Shown: positions 47,078-57,459 of the stretch, piece after piece
Layout of the letters: each line of letters starts with the position of its first letter
How positions within the stretch are numbered: position 1 is the first letter of the stretch
The notes under the pieces: generated by a model
The model's input: only the letters and a program-made list of their open reading frames with translations
Told to the model about the DNA's origin: nothing
Database searches by the model: none
Assembly: GCF_040438645.1 (NCBI RefSeq)
Contig: NZ_CP159253.1
Span: 4,702,501-4,766,500 of the forward strand
Length of the DNA stretch: 64,000 nt
Source: Mesorhizobium sp. WSM2240
Lineage (GTDB): Bacteria > Pseudomonadota > Alphaproteobacteria > Rhizobiales > Rhizobiaceae
Reading direction: 5' to 3'
Translations under genes and position numbers: made by a program

Positions 47078-48118
47078 ATGAAAGCCGTCGTCTTCGAGAA
47101 ATTCGGCACGCCGCCAAGCCTGCAAAACGTCCCCGATCCCACGCCCTCGCCCGACGGCGTGGTGGTAAAGGTCGAGGCGACCGGGCTCTGCCGTAGCGAC
47201 TGGCACGGCTGGATGGGCCATGACCCGGACATCACGCTGCCGCATGTACCGGGCCACGAGCTTGCCGGGACTATCCAGGCGGTTGGCGGGCACGTCAGGA
47301 ATTGGAACATCGGCGACCGCGTCACCGTGCCGTTCGTGGCCGGCTGCGGCCATTGCTTCGAATGTAATTCGGGCAACCACCAGGTCTGCGAGCGCCAGTT
47401 CCAGCCTGGTTTCAGCGCGTGGGGATCGTTTGCCGAATATGTTGCGCTCGACTTCGCCGACACCAATCTCGTCCGCCTGCCGGATGAACTGGATTTCGCC
47501 ACCGCGGCCGCCCTCGGCTGCCGCTTCGTCACCTCGTTCCGCGCAATAGTCGACCAGGGTCGGACGAAACCCGGTGAATGGGTCGCGGTGCATGGCTGCG
47601 GCGGCGTCGGCCTGTCGGCGATCATGATCGCCACAGCGATGGGCGCCAACGTCGTCGCCATCGATCTGACCGACGAGAAGCTTGATTTCGCCCGGCAAAT
47701 GGGCGCGGTCGCCACCATAAACGCCGCCAAAACCGAAAATGTGGTGCGCGCGGTCAAGCAGGTCACCAGGGGCGGCGCCCATGTTTCGATCGACGCGCTC
47801 GGCCATCCCGCGACCTGCTACAATTCTATCTCCAATCTGCGCCGGCGCGGCCGTCACGTTCAGGTCGGGCTGATGCTGGGCGACCATGCCAGGGCACAGG
47901 TGCCGATGAGCAAGGTCATCGCCTTCGAGCTTGAAATTCTCGGCAGCCACGGCATGCAGGCATTCCGCTACGGCGCGATGATGGACATGATCGCGACCGG
48001 CAAGCTTGCGCCGCAAAAACTCGTTGGAAGAAAGATCAGCCTCGCCGAAGCGCCGCAAGCGCTGATGGCCATGGACAAGTTCGAGGGGCTGGGCATCGGC
48101 GTCATCACGAGTTTTTGA
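47078..48118 (+). CDS. Zinc-dependent alcohol dehydrogenase
   Basis: The 346-residue enzyme is a medium-chain dehydrogenase. The catalytic zinc ligands are in [10 protein letters not shown] and GHELAG, the structural zinc cysteines in [17 protein letters not shown], and the NAD(P)-binding motif is [16 protein letters not shown] 47078 is supported by the family start and AGGA 8-11 bp upstream. It is divergent from the B12 transporter operon with a 506-bp shared region. The alcohol substrate is unknown; the sequence fits the AdhP-like or uncharacterised zinc ADH groups. Confidence 0.9.
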   Translation: MKAVVFEKFGTPPSLQNVPDPTPSPDGVVVKVEATGLCRSDWHGWMGHDPDITLPHVPGHELAGTIQAVGGHVRNWNIGDRVTVPFVAGCGHCFECNSGNHQVCERQFQPGFSAWGSFAEYVALDFADTNLVRLPDELDFATAAALGCRFVTSFRAIVDQGRTKPGEWVAVHGCGGVGLSAIMIATAMGANVVAIDLTDEKLDFARQMGAVATINAAKTENVVRAVKQVTRGGAHVSIDALGHPATCYNSISNLRRRGRHVQVGLMLGDHARAQVPMSKVIAFELEILGSHGMQAFRYGAMMDMIATGKLAPQKLVGRKISLAEAPQALMAMDKFEGLGIGVITSF

Positions 48119-48142
48119 CACCCGGCGCTCTCACGCAATTAC

Positions 48143-48155
48143 TTGACTCAGTCAA
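48143..48155. promoter_or_regulatory. Putative MarR operator
   Basis: TTGACT, a central C and AGTCAA form a perfect 13-bp palindrome. It lies 38 bp upstream of the MarR-GNAT start codon. TTGACT may also serve as the -35 element. Binding by the encoded MarR domain is inferred from position and symmetry. Confidence 0.55.
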
Positions 48156-48193
48156 CTATTTCCATGACATTGATCGGAGCAGCGGAGGCTCCG

Positions 48194-49132
48194 ATGACCG
48201 AAATCGCGATCCCATCCAAAGAACAGATCGCGGATGTTCGGGCGTTTACCCGGTTCTACACGCGCCAGATCGGCCTGCTCCAGGAGCGGCTGCACAAAAG
48301 CGCTTTTTCGCTGACCGAAGCCCGAGTGCTCTACGAACTCGCCCACCGCGATGGCCTGACCGCAACCGATCTCGGCCGCGACCTGGGGCTGGACGCCGGC
48401 TATCTCAGCCGTCTTCTGAAGAAATTCGAAAGCCGCGGGCTTGTGACCAAGGCACCGTCGCCGGCGGATGCACGCCAGTCCATGCTGACGATCACGGAGG
48501 CGGGCCGCAAGGCTTTCGAGCCGCTTGACCAGGCGTCGCGGGAAGAAGTTGCGGGATTGCTCGGCCGCCTTTCCACGGAACACCGCGAGGCCGTCGTCTC
48601 GGCCATGCAGCGGGTTCAGCGCCTGCTCGGCCAGGATCAGAAGCCGGAGAAAGTCTCCTATAGCCTGCGGCCGCTTCAGGTCGGCGATATCGGCTGGATC
48701 GTCCACCGGCAGGGCGTCCTCTACGCGCGGGAATATGGCTGGGACGAAAGCTACGAGGCGCTGGCGGCCGAAATTCTCGCCGGCTTCGTCAAGTCATTCG
48801 ACCCGGAACACGAGAATGCCTGGATCGCGGAGCGCGAAGGCAAGGTGGTCGGCTCGGTCTTTCTCATGCGCAAATCCGCCGACGTGGCGAAACTGCGCCT
48901 GCTCTATGTCGAGCCCTCGGCGCGCGGTCTCGGCGTCGGCCGCCGGCTGGTCGACGAGTGCATCGGATTCGCCCGCGCCAAGGGCTACAAGACCCTGACG
49001 CTGTGGACCAATGACGTGCTCGTCTCGGCGCGCCGCATCTATCAGGCTGCCGGCTTCCGATTGGTCGGTGAGGAGCGCCACCATTCCTTCGGCAAGGATC
49101 TTGTCGGCCAGACCTGGGACCTCGCGCTCTGA
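48194..49132 (+). CDS. MarR-type regulator fused to a GNAT acetyltransferase
   Basis: The 312-residue protein joins an N-terminal MarR winged helix (residues about 10-140: LTATDLGRDLGLDAGYLSRLLKKFESRGLV) to a C-terminal GNAT domain (about 160-310) with the acetyl-CoA loop VEPSARGLGVGRRLVDECI. ATG 48194 is chosen because GCGGAGG lies 6 bp upstream. MarR-GNAT fusions are known in Proteobacteria; targets of the acetyltransferase are mostly uncharacterised. A perfect palindrome upstream suggests autoregulation. It stands alone between adh and ispG. Confidence 0.9.
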   Translation: MTEIAIPSKEQIADVRAFTRFYTRQIGLLQERLHKSAFSLTEARVLYELAHRDGLTATDLGRDLGLDAGYLSRLLKKFESRGLVTKAPSPADARQSMLTITEAGRKAFEPLDQASREEVAGLLGRLSTEHREAVVSAMQRVQRLLGQDQKPEKVSYSLRPLQVGDIGWIVHRQGVLYAREYGWDESYEALAAEILAGFVKSFDPEHENAWIAEREGKVVGSVFLMRKSADVAKLRLLYVEPSARGLGVGRRLVDECIGFARAKGYKTLTLWTNDVLVSARRIYQAAGFRLVGEERHHSFGKDLVGQTWDLAL

Positions 49133-49213
49133 CCTGCGAATCGACTTCGCCATTGACATAACGAGCGCCGTCCTCCACCTCATGGCGGAATTTTCGCTCG
49201 AAGAGGCCGCCCG

Positions 49214-50467
49214 ATGACCGGGTATTTTTCCGCCCCCTTTGCCCGCCGCAAGTCGGTCGGCGTTGATGTCGGCGGCGTGATGGTCGGCGGCGGCGCGCCG
49301 GTCGTCGTCCAGTCGATGACCAATACCGACACCGCCGATGTCGACCAGACGGTGCGCCAAGTCGCGGCGCTGCACCGCGCCGGTTCCGAGATCGTGCGCA
49401 TCACCGTCGATCGCGACGAGGCCGCCGCCGCCGTGCCCGGCATTCGCGAGCGGCTCGACCGGCTCGGCATCAACGTGCCGCTGGTCGGCGACTTCCACTA
49501 TATCGGCCACCGCCTGCTTGCCGATCATCCCGAATGCGCCGAGGCGCTGGCGAAGTACCGCATCAACCCGGGCAATGTCGGCTTCAAGGAAAAGAAGGAC
49601 AAGCAGTTCGGCGCCATCGTCGAAATGGCGATACGCTACGGCAAGCCGGTGCGCATCGGCGTCAATTGGGGGTCGCTCGACGCCGACCTTCTGACCCGGC
49701 TTATGGACGAGAACCAGAAGCAAGGCTCGCCGCTGACGGCGCAGGAGGTGACGCGCGAAGCGATCGTGCAGTCGGCGCTGCTTTCCGCGCATGCGGCCGA
49801 GGAGATTGGGCTTGCCCGCGATAAGATCATCCTGTCGGCGAAGGTCAGCCAGGTGCAGGATCTGATCGCCGTCTATACCGAGTTGGCGAAGCGCTCCGAC
49901 CACGCCCTGCATCTCGGCCTGACCGAGGCCGGCATGGGCTCCAAGGGCATCGTCGCCTCCTCGGCGGCAATGGGCATATTGCTGCAGCAGGGCATCGGCG
50001 ACACGATCCGCGTCTCGCTGACGCCCGAACCGAACGGTGACCGCACCCGCGAAGTGCAGGTGGCGCAGGAACTCCTGCAGACCATGGGCTTCCGCCAGTT
50101 CGTGCCGACCGTGGCGGCCTGCCCCGGCTGCGGCCGCACCACCTCGACCGTGTTCCAGGAACTGGCGCAGAACATCCAGGCGGATCTGCGCAAGAACATG
50201 CCTCTCTGGCGCGAGAAATATCCGGGCGTCGAGGACCTGAAGGTTGCGGTGATGGGCTGCATCGTCAACGGACCGGGCGAATCGAAACATGCCGACATCG
50301 GCATTTCGCTGCCCGGCACCGGCGAGATGCCGACCGCGCCGGTGTTCATCGACGGCCGCAAGGCTGCGACGCTGCGCGGTCCCGACATCGCCGAGGAATT
50401 CGAAAAGATGGTCGCGGACTATATCGAGCAGCGCTTCGGGCGCAGCGGCAAGGCCGCGGCGGAGTAG
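49214..50467 (+). CDS. ispG: (E)-4-hydroxy-3-methylbut-2-enyl-diphosphate synthase IspG
   Basis: The 417-residue iron-sulfur enzyme performs the penultimate step of the MEP isoprenoid pathway. The N-terminus [15 protein letters not shown] and the 4Fe-4S ligands in [10 protein letters not shown] and [11 protein letters not shown] are diagnostic; length fits proteobacterial IspG. A tiny frame, [11 protein letters not shown] (49182-49217), ends in a TGA overlapping the ispG ATG, so translational coupling is conceivable. A lytic transglycosylase gene follows after 4 bp. Confidence 0.97.
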   Translation: MTGYFSAPFARRKSVGVDVGGVMVGGGAPVVVQSMTNTDTADVDQTVRQVAALHRAGSEIVRITVDRDEAAAAVPGIRERLDRLGINVPLVGDFHYIGHRLLADHPECAEALAKYRINPGNVGFKEKKDKQFGAIVEMAIRYGKPVRIGVNWGSLDADLLTRLMDENQKQGSPLTAQEVTREAIVQSALLSAHAAEEIGLARDKIILSAKVSQVQDLIAVYTELAKRSDHALHLGLTEAGMGSKGIVASSAAMGILLQQGIGDTIRVSLTPEPNGDRTREVQVAQELLQTMGFRQFVPTVAACPGCGRTTSTVFQELAQNIQADLRKNMPLWREKYPGVEDLKVAVMGCIVNGPGESKHADIGISLPGTGEMPTAPVFIDGRKAATLRGPDIAEEFEKMVADYIEQRFGRSGKAAAE

Positions 50468-50471
50468 AACG

Positions 50472-51335
50472 ATGCGGGCTGCCCGGCGAACGCTGCGCCT
50501 GGCCTCTGCAGTACTCCTTGCGGCCTGCGCTCCGGCCGGGGCCGAACCTTCGTCGGCGCTCGGACCGCCGCCCGTGACGATCGACCGGGTTTGCGACCTG
50601 ATCGAAATCCATGCCGAGCGCAACAACCTGCCCAAGGATTTTTTCGCGCGGCTGATCTGGAAGGAAAGCCGCTTCGACGCAAATGCCGTCAGCCCTGCGG
50701 GCGCGGAGGGCATCGCGCAGTTCATGCCGGGCACGGCTGCGCTGCGAGGCCTCGACGACAGTTTCGACATCGAGAAGGCGATACCGGCCTCGGCGCGATA
50801 CCTCGGCGAGTTGAGATTGGGCTTCGGAAATCTCGGACTCGCGGCGGCGGCCTACAATGCCGGCGAGAACCGCGTCTCGCGCTGGCTGTCCTCCGGTGGT
50901 TTCCTGCCGCTCGAAACGGAGGATTACGTGCTCGACATCATGGGCGAGTATGCGGAAAATTTTACCAATGCGGCATACACGGGAACGATCCGGCCGCTCG
51001 ACCCGAAGGCGCCGTTCGACGAATCCTGCCGGCGCCTGCCGGCTATCCAGTCGGCGGTGACCGCCATGGCGACCGTCAACATCAAGCCCTGGGGCGTCCA
51101 GGTGGCGGGAAATTTCCGCCGCGCAGCCGCGATAAAGCAGTGGCAGCGTCTGAAGGGCCGGTTTTCGGCGCTGCTCGCCGATTACGAGCCGGTCGTCAGC
51201 CGCGTGCGCACGCCGATCGGCCGGCGTGGCATCTATGCAGTCAGGATCGGCGTCGACAACCGCGCCAACGCCGACATCATCTGCCAGCAGTTGCGCGGCG
51301 CCGGCGGATCGTGCGTCGTGGTGCGGAACCGCTAG
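50472..51335 (+). CDS. Lytic transglycosylase, probable lipoprotein
   Basis: The 287-residue protein starts with a signal ending in a lipobox-like LLAAC (cysteine about residue 19). The SLT domain follows: the catalytic glutamate is in WKESRFDANAVSPAGAEGIAQFMP, and AAAYNAGENRVSRW is typical of family 1 lytic transglycosylases that cleave peptidoglycan. The C-terminal GIYAVRIGVDNRANADIICQQL resembles a degenerate SPOR repeat that might bind septal glycan. It begins 4 bp after ispG. Confidence 0.9.
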   Translation: MRAARRTLRLASAVLLAACAPAGAEPSSALGPPPVTIDRVCDLIEIHAERNNLPKDFFARLIWKESRFDANAVSPAGAEGIAQFMPGTAALRGLDDSFDIEKAIPASARYLGELRLGFGNLGLAAAAYNAGENRVSRWLSSGGFLPLETEDYVLDIMGEYAENFTNAAYTGTIRPLDPKAPFDESCRRLPAIQSAVTAMATVNIKPWGVQVAGNFRRAAAIKQWQRLKGRFSALLADYEPVVSRVRTPIGRRGIYAVRIGVDNRANADIICQQLRGAGGSCVVVRNR

Positions 51336-51401
51336 ATGGGCGTTTCTGATCGGCCGTCGCGGTGCTAAAGAGCGGGTCGCCGCACCAGGTTTGGATTTTA
51401 A

Positions 51402-52157
51402 ATGCTCCACAATGCATCAGTTGATGACCGTCTCTACAGAGATCCGGATCTTGTTCAGTTCTACGACATCGAGAATGAAGGCGGCGAGGATCTGGCTTAT
51501 TGCCTTCGACTGGCTGAAGGCAGGCAATCGGTTCTTGATCTGGGATGCGGCACCGGTCAACTCGCAGCAGCCCTGGCGAATGGCAGATCTGTCACAGGCG
51601 TCGATCCGGCAGCCGCCATGCTCGAAATTGCTCGACATCGCTCAAATGGACATAAGGTCAGCTGGGTCGAAGCGGATGCACGCGATGTCCGGCTTGGGCT
51701 GAAGTTCGATCTGGTGCTTTTGACCGGACATGCCTTCCAGGTGTTTCTCACAAGGAGCGATCAAGAGGCGGTTCTGCGGACCATCGCTTGCCATCTAGCA
51801 CCCGCAGGACGCTTCATCTTCGACAGCCGAAATCCCGCGATGGAAGAGTGGCGGACCTGGAATCCGCAACAATCGGAAAGAATCCTTGAGCATCCACGGC
51901 TTGGCGCCGTCAAGGCATGGAACGATTCGAGCCAGGATGCAGCCACAGGCGTAGTGACTTACGAGACGCATTATGAAGTTTTGGCGAGCGGGCGGCGCCT
52001 CTCTGCCAAGTCGGACATATCGTTCCCGACCAAGGAAGCTCTAGCCGAAATGCTTGACGGCGCTGGCCTCGTCGTCGAGGAATGGCTGGGCGACTGGCTA
52101 GGCGGGCCCTATCGCCAGACCTCGCCCGAGATCATCCCGATCGGCCGTTTGCGCTAA
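51402..52157 (+). CDS. Class I SAM-dependent methyltransferase
   Basis: The 251-residue protein has motif I VLDLGCGTGQLAAALANG (about residues 45-62), the acidic motif II in VTGVDPAAAMLEIA, and an adjacent WVEADARDVRLGLKFDLV. These are standard class I methyltransferase features. The substrate is unknown. The first half looks less GC-rich in third positions than neighbouring genes, hinting at horizontal transfer, but this was judged by eye. It is convergent with the hybrid kinase gene. Confidence 0.85.
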   Translation: MLHNASVDDRLYRDPDLVQFYDIENEGGEDLAYCLRLAEGRQSVLDLGCGTGQLAAALANGRSVTGVDPAAAMLEIARHRSNGHKVSWVEADARDVRLGLKFDLVLLTGHAFQVFLTRSDQEAVLRTIACHLAPAGRFIFDSRNPAMEEWRTWNPQQSERILEHPRLGAVKAWNDSSQDAATGVVTYETHYEVLASGRRLSAKSDISFPTKEALAEMLDGAGLVVEEWLGDWLGGPYRQTSPEIIPIGRLR

Positions 52158-52173
52158 CCCCTGTCTCTGCTCT

Positions 52174-54528
52174 TCACGCCGTTTTCGCCAGCGCGCTCTC
52201 GCTGAGCCAGGAGCCGATCTTGGCACCGAGGCGGTCCGGCGAGACCGGCTTCGGGATATAATCGTCCATGCCGGATTCCAGGCATTTTTCGCGATCGCCC
52301 TTCAGCGCATGCGCGGTGACGCCGATGATCGGAATGTGCGCGCCGGTGGATTTCTCGAACTCCCGGATGGCGTGCGCGGCCTCGTAGCCGTTCATTTCCG
52401 GCATCGAGACGTCCATCAGGATCAGCTTCGGCTGCAGCGAGCGGTGCATCTCGACAGCGGTGCGGCCATTGGCGGCGATGCGATAGGAGAGGCCTAGGCC
52501 GGAGAGTATCTGTCCGAACACCATCTGGTTCACCTCATTGTCCTCGGCGACCAGAATGTCGAGCGGCGCATTGCCGGGGAGGGCCGCATCGCGCTCTTGC
52601 CCGGCAGCCGGCCCGCCGCGCAGCGTCGTGAAGGCCGACGCGACGGCGTTCTGCAACTGCTGTACCGGCTCGCGGACGAACTGGGCCTTGCCAACCTGAG
52701 TGCGGGCGCGCTGGATCACGGCGATCACCGTGCCGAGAAGCATGGCCGAGCGGGCGGGCTTAGTCAGGTGCGCGGCAATGCCGTAATCGACGACCAGCCG
52801 GCCGAAATCGATGTGATCCACCGACGTCAGGAGCACCACGGGAATGCCGGAAAGCCGGACATCGGAGCTTATCGCCTTGGCGACGTCGGCGCCGCTCATG
52901 CCGGGCATCTGGTAGTCGAGGATGATGCAGTCGACCGCCGCCCCGAGCTGGCTGGCGCGATCAAGGAAGGCGAGGCCGACGGCGCCGCTTTCGGCGGCCG
53001 CGCAATCGAAGCCCCAGCTTCTCAACTGCTCCAGCAGGATCTCACGGTTCACCGGATTGTCGTCGATGACCAGCACACGTGCGCCGGTGACGTCGACCGG
53101 GACGATCTCGTTCTTCGTGCCTGCCTCGTGGACGGGCAGCGGCACGGAGAACCAGAAGACGGAGCCGCGGCCGACCTCGCTCTCTATGCCGATCGTGCCG
53201 CCCATAAGGTCGACCAGCCTGGCGGCGATCGCCAAACCTAGCCCGGTGCCTTCGTGCCGGCGGGTCGACGATCCGTCGACCTGGGCGAATTTCTCGAACA
53301 CGGTCTGCAGCTTGTCGGCCGGTATGCCGATGCCGGTATCCTCGACCCGGACCTTGAGCTGGACCGTCTCCTCGATCACCTCGCCGGATACGTCGATCAG
53401 GACATGACCCTTTTCGGTGAACTTCACCGCGTTGCCGACCATGTTGGTGACGATCTGGCGAAAGCGGCCGACGTCACCCACAACGTCGCTTGGCAGCCGG
53501 GGGTCTACACGAACGATGAGTTCGAGGTTCTTCTCGGCGACGCGGGCCGAGATCAGCGTGGCGACATCCTCGACCGCTTCGGCCAGCCGGAACGGCGCAG
53601 GATCGAGAGTCAGCTGGCCGGCATTGATCTTCGAGAAGTCGAGAATGTCGTTGATGATGGTGATCAGCGCATTGCCGGATTTGACGATGACCTCGGTGAA
53701 AGTCTTCTGGCGCGGCGTGAGTTCGGTTTTGGCCAAGAGTTCGGCCATGCCTAGCACGCCGTTCATCGGCGTGCGGATCTCGTGACTCATATTGGCAAGA
53801 AATTCGGACTTGGCGCGGTCGGCAGCCTCGGCCTTGAACAGCGATTCCGATGACTGGGCGAAAGCCCGACGGATGGCCTCTTCCATCGGCCGGAAAATCC
53901 AGACGGCGACGCTCGCGAGTACAGCCAGCAATGCAGCACTCGCCCAGAGCAGAAGCGCGTTGCCGCGCGCCTCGACCAGCTTGTGTTCGGCGTCCAGCGC
54001 CGCGCCGGCGCGTATAAGCGACGGCTGGGCAAAAAACTTGTTCTGGTTATTGATCTCGCGATAGGCGGCTTCGTCCGGGGCCTGGGCCGTGGCCAATACT
54101 CCTAGATTGCGGACCATATCGCGGGCCGACCAGAACAGATCGCCATTGATGGAGGCGGAATCGAGTTCGTCCGCGGTCCCCTTGGAGAGGCGTGACCTGA
54201 CATTCGCCACAGCTGCGGTCAGCGCCTCTATGCTGGCGTTCAGGCGCTCGGCGTGGCCGTGGGCCGCAGATTTGAGCGCGTCGCGCGTCTCGGCTCGCCA
54301 CGCCGTAGTGGTGGTATCGGCGAAGTTGGTGGCGTTGCGCAAATCGCGCGCAAGCGAGACCATCTGTTCGCTGATCGCGTCTATATCGTGCCGGAATGCG
54401 TTGACGCCGTTGAGCGCATAGATGATCGCGGCGGAGGTCAGCGCGAAGGCAAGCAGACCAGAAAGATACCGGATCCGGACGGACCGGATGAACGATGAAT
54501 AGTCGGGCAACGCACTCTCCGGACACAT
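52174..54528 (-). CDS. Hybrid sensor histidine kinase with two receiver domains (BarA/GacS-like)
   Basis: The roughly 784-residue protein has membrane helices near residues 25-42 and 190-213 bracketing a periplasmic helical sensor. The kinase core follows: HisKA with the phosphorylated histidine in [13 protein letters not shown] and HATPase with [11 protein letters not shown] and [12 protein letters not shown]. Two receivers come last, with aspartates in [11 protein letters not shown] and [11 protein letters not shown]. There is no Hpt domain, so phosphate must pass to a separate Hpt protein or regulator, which is not adjacent. The start is ATG 54528; a TTG 6 bp upstream is also open. Confidence 0.93.
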   Translation of the reverse strand: MCPESALPDYSSFIRSVRIRYLSGLLAFALTSAAIIYALNGVNAFRHDIDAISEQMVSLARDLRNATNFADTTTTAWRAETRDALKSAAHGHAERLNASIEALTAAVANVRSRLSKGTADELDSASINGDLFWSARDMVRNLGVLATAQAPDEAAYREINNQNKFFAQPSLIRAGAALDAEHKLVEARGNALLLWASAALLAVLASVAVWIFRPMEEAIRRAFAQSSESLFKAEAADRAKSEFLANMSHEIRTPMNGVLGMAELLAKTELTPRQKTFTEVIVKSGNALITIINDILDFSKINAGQLTLDPAPFRLAEAVEDVATLISARVAEKNLELIVRVDPRLPSDVVGDVGRFRQIVTNMVGNAVKFTEKGHVLIDVSGEVIEETVQLKVRVEDTGIGIPADKLQTVFEKFAQVDGSSTRRHEGTGLGLAIAARLVDLMGGTIGIESEVGRGSVFWFSVPLPVHEAGTKNEIVPVDVTGARVLVIDDNPVNREILLEQLRSWGFDCAAAESGAVGLAFLDRASQLGAAVDCIILDYQMPGMSGADVAKAISSDVRLSGIPVVLLTSVDHIDFGRLVVDYGIAAHLTKPARSAMLLGTVIAVIQRARTQVGKAQFVREPVQQLQNAVASAFTTLRGGPAAGQERDAALPGNAPLDILVAEDNEVNQMVFGQILSGLGLSYRIAANGRTAVEMHRSLQPKLILMDVSMPEMNGYEAAHAIREFEKSTGAHIPIIGVTAHALKGDREKCLESGMDDYIPKPVSPDRLGAKIGSWLSESALAKTA

Positions 54529-54635
54529 ACGCAAAACTTTACAGATCCGGATTACGCCTCATTACCATTAAAAAAACGTTCAAGCGCAAGGCTTTGGCCA
54601 ATATCACCGCAGCAGCGTTGCGATTCGAAGGCCGC

Positions 54636-55577
54636 TCAGTTCCGGCGATCTGCTATGAAGCTTGCGGCGGACTTCAGAATCGCCGCGCGCTCGCCATAGG
54701 GTTCCAGTATCGCATGGGCCTGTCCGATCAGGCCGGAAAGCTGGCTGCGCGCCCATTCCACGCCGTGCAGTGCCGCAAGCGTCGCCTTGCCGGCCGCCTG
54801 GTCCTTGCCGGTCGCCTTGCCCATGGTCTCGGCATTGGCAGTGAGGTCGAGGAGGTCGTCGGCGAGTTGGAAGGCCAGCCCGATGGCCGAGCCGAATTCG
54901 GCCAGGCGTTCGCGATCAGGCGCCGGCGCGCCGCCGACGATCGCACCCGCCTCGCAGGCAAAGCGGATCAATGCGCCCGTCTTCATCGCCTGCAGAGTGA
55001 TGATGCCGGTCTCGTCCGGCGGTTTGCGCGCAGCCTGCAGGTCCAGCGCTTGCCCTCCGACCATGCCGCCGACACCGGCGGCGCGCGCCAGCCCGAGGAC
55101 AAGGTCGAGCCGTGTCTGCGCAGACAGATTTCCGTCGCGCCGCTCGGCGGCCGCGCCATCGGCCAATATGTCAAAGGCCAGCGTCAAGAGACCGTCGCCG
55201 GCGAGAATGGCGGTCGCCTCGTCAAATGCCCTGTGGACGGTCGGTTGGCCGCGGCGGAGATCGTCGTTGTCCATCGCCGGCAAATCGTCATGGATCAGCG
55301 AATAGCAATGCACACATTCCAACGCCGCAGCGGCCCACAACGCGGCTTCGCTGCCGGATTCGGGATCGAACAGGGCCGAACTTTCCAGCACCAGAAAAGG
55401 CCGCAAGCGCTTGCCGCCATTGAGCACGCCGTGCCGCATCGCCGCCATGAGGCTCGCCGGCCGCGCGATCTCGCCGCTGCGGGCGCGGTCGTCGAGCAGC
55501 CGCCGCAACAGCGCCTCGACTGCTTCGGCGTGTGCCTCAAGAATGGCCTCGAACGGCAATTCGGCTGAAATCGTCAT
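54636..55577 (-). CDS. ispA: Short-chain polyprenyl diphosphate synthase (farnesyl/geranyl type)
   Basis: The 313-residue protein is a trans-prenyl transferase with the first aspartate-rich motif [13 protein letters not shown] and the second [11 protein letters not shown]. The short spacing and length fit farnesyl diphosphate synthase IspA, which makes C15 from IPP and DMAPP. ATG 55577 (MTISAELPF) is the family start; the frame runs 76 codons further without similarity. With ispG in the window it belongs to isoprenoid synthesis. It is divergent from mtgA. Confidence 0.93.
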   Translation of the reverse strand: MTISAELPFEAILEAHAEAVEALLRRLLDDRARSGEIARPASLMAAMRHGVLNGGKRLRPFLVLESSALFDPESGSEAALWAAAALECVHCYSLIHDDLPAMDNDDLRRGQPTVHRAFDEATAILAGDGLLTLAFDILADGAAAERRDGNLSAQTRLDLVLGLARAAGVGGMVGGQALDLQAARKPPDETGIITLQAMKTGALIRFACEAGAIVGGAPAPDRERLAEFGSAIGLAFQLADDLLDLTANAETMGKATGKDQAAGKATLAALHGVEWARSQLSGLIGQAHAILEPYGERAAILKSAASFIADRRN

Positions 55578-55746
55578 GATCCGACCGTTTACGGCAATCG
55601 CGCACCCGGTCAAGCGTCCGCAATCCTCTCTGTTGCCGGCCAGACGTTGCGCGAAAGGCCAAGCACCATTATGCCGGATCGGAAGAGAGGCAGAGGCAGG
55701 CGGCTTGGACGAACCGATAGTCGATCCCGAGACCGAGAGGCTGGCG

Positions 55747-56454
55747 ATGGCGCCGAAGCGGAGACGAAGATCGCGCGCCGCGACAGGCCTGTGGGTCCGC
55801 CGCACAGTGATGGCTGCGCTTGCGCTCGCGCTTCTGCCGGTGGTGCTGACGCTCCTCTATCTCCTGCCCTTCGTGCATCCGGTCTCGACGCTCATGCTGA
55901 AGGATCTGGCGACGTTTTCGGGCTATGACAGGCGCTGGGTGCCGCTTGAAGACATCGCGCCGGTGCTCGCCCATTCCGTCATCATGTCGGAGGACGGGCA
56001 GTTCTGCTCGCATCACGGCATCGATCTCGGCGAATTGAAGGTAGTGCTCGACGATGCGCTGGCCGGCGAAGCGACGCGCGGCGCCTCCACTATCCCGATG
56101 CAGACGGTGAAGAACCTCTATCTGTGGAACGGCCGCTCCGTGGTGCGCAAGGCGCTCGAACTGCCGCTGGCGGTGTATTTCGATATGGTGATGCCCAAGT
56201 GGCGGATCATGGAAATTTACCTGAACATCGCGGAATGGGCGCCGAACGTCTATGGTATCGAGGCCGCCGCACAGCACCATTTCGGTGTTTCGGCCAGCCA
56301 ACTGACGCCCCGCCAAGCTGCCCTGCTGGCGGTGACGCTGCCCAATCCGGCTGCACGTAACCCGGCCCGGCCCGGCCCAGGCCTGAAGCGGCTCGCCAAC
56401 ACGATCGAACGGCGGGCGGCGCGATCGGGTGGTTATGTCCGCTGCCTCGAATGA
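55747..56454 (+). CDS. mtgA: Monofunctional biosynthetic peptidoglycan transglycosylase
   Basis: The 235-residue protein has a basic N-terminus (APKRRRRSR), one membrane anchor ([21 protein letters not shown] about residues 20-40) and a GT51 domain. The catalytic glutamate is in [13 protein letters not shown], and [16 protein letters not shown] and [20 protein letters not shown] are typical of MtgA. It polymerises glycan strands from lipid II. ATG 55747 gives the usual family length. rpmF lies 233 bp downstream. Confidence 0.95.
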   Translation: MAPKRRRRSRAATGLWVRRTVMAALALALLPVVLTLLYLLPFVHPVSTLMLKDLATFSGYDRRWVPLEDIAPVLAHSVIMSEDGQFCSHHGIDLGELKVVLDDALAGEATRGASTIPMQTVKNLYLWNGRSVVRKALELPLAVYFDMVMPKWRIMEIYLNIAEWAPNVYGIEAAAQHHFGVSASQLTPRQAALLAVTLPNPAARNPARPGPGLKRLANTIERRAARSGGYVRCLE

Positions 56455-56687
56455 CGGGCCTGTGAGCTTCAGGTGATGCCGACCTTACCTGAATCTCGGC
56501 ACGCCCGAGCCAGTCGTCAGACTCGCCCAGCGGGCATAGCGCCGCACGCTTCAAAAAATTTCGCGGCGGGCTGGTCAATCGCGGCTTTGCCGTGTATAGG
56601 CTCGCCGACTTTCTCAGATTCCGGTCCGGATCGAACAACTCTTCAACAAGAGCATGCCGGACCTTTACCGATAGATGGAGCAATTCC

Positions 56688-56870
56688 ATGGCTGTGCCAA
56701 AACGAAAAACTTCGCCGTCCAAGCGCGGCATGCGCCGTTCGGCCGATGCGCTGAAGGCCCCGACCTATGTCGAGGACAAGAATTCCGGCGAGATGCGCCG
56801 CCCGCATCACATCGACCTGAAGACCGGCATGTATCGCGGCCGCCAGGTGCTGACGCCGAAGGAAAGCTGA
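56688..56870 (+). CDS. rpmF: 50S ribosomal protein L32
   Basis: The 60-residue basic protein begins [20 protein letters not shown], the L32 N-terminus, and ends with the YRGRQVL region. Alphaproteobacterial L32 lacks the zinc-finger cysteines, as here. The start is ATG 56688. A terminator lies 32 bp after the stop codon. Confidence 0.97.
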   Translation: MAVPKRKTSPSKRGMRRSADALKAPTYVEDKNSGEMRRPHHIDLKTGMYRGRQVLTPKES

Positions 56871-56902
56871 GCGCTTACAGCGTCCATGCCTAGACGAATA
56901 AG

Positions 56903-56927
56903 GGACCGGCCAAGCGCCGGTCCTTTT
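56903..56927 (+). terminator. Rho-independent terminator of rpmF
   Basis: GGACCGGC (56903-56910) pairs with GCCGGTCC (56916-56923) over a 5-nt loop and is followed by TTTTCGTTT. It lies 32 bp after the L32 stop codon. Confidence 0.88.
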
Positions 56928-57051
56928 CGTTTGGGCGGGTGCTTGACGCTGCAAAATCCTGCCTTCATAGGCCGTCAATCCAATGTCGGGCGCATGATCT
57001 GATCCGAAGGATCTGCAACTTTTCGGGACCATGCCAGGTGGGAGATTCCAA

Positions 57052-57459
57052 ATGCTTTCCAGCATTCCGCTGCTGATCGTGCCGTTCATTCTCTACAATA
57101 TGGGCCTGGCCGGCTTTTTCGGCGGCGGTCCGGAAGGCGATCCCTGGGCGACGGAGATATTCTCGTTCACCATGATGTCCGGCGGCGAGTTTTCGATGAC
57201 GCTCGGCATTTCGCTGATCGTGGTCGCACTCCTGCTGCTCTTCATTGAGATAGTGAAGTCGACGCGCACCTCGAATGCCTCGGTGGTCGATCATCTGCTT
57301 TCCACTTTCGTTTTCGCGGCTTTCCTGGTCGAGTTCCTGCTGGTCAAAGGCGCGGCCCATCCGGTGTTCTTCACGCTGATGGTGATCACCCTGGTCGACG
57401 TGCTGGCTGGATTCTCGGTGTCGCTGCGCGCCTCCGGGCGCGACGTTCATCTGGGGTAG
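57052..57459 (+). CDS. Small integral membrane protein of unknown function
   Basis: The 135-residue protein has about four hydrophobic helices (LLIVPFILYNMGLAGFF, LGISLIVVALLLLFIEIV, LLSTFVFAAFLVEFLLV, FFTLMVITLVDVLAGFSV). I recall similar uncharacterised proteins in Rhizobiales but no named function. ATG 57052 follows GGTGGGAGA at 57037-57045, which is also compatible with ATG 57031 being part of the leader. It is followed by the large repeat mosaic. Confidence 0.82.
   Translation: MLSSIPLLIVPFILYNMGLAGFFGGGPEGDPWATEIFSFTMMSGGEFSMTLGISLIVVALLLLFIEIVKSTRTSNASVVDHLLSTFVFAAFLVEFLLVKGAAHPVFFTLMVITLVDVLAGFSVSLRASGRDVHLG

Noticed and set aside
48794..50770. An open frame of about 658 codons antisense to ispG and neighbours.
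   Set aside because: Same reason; the composition is that of a GC-rich antisense frame and IspG motifs are complete on the plus strand.
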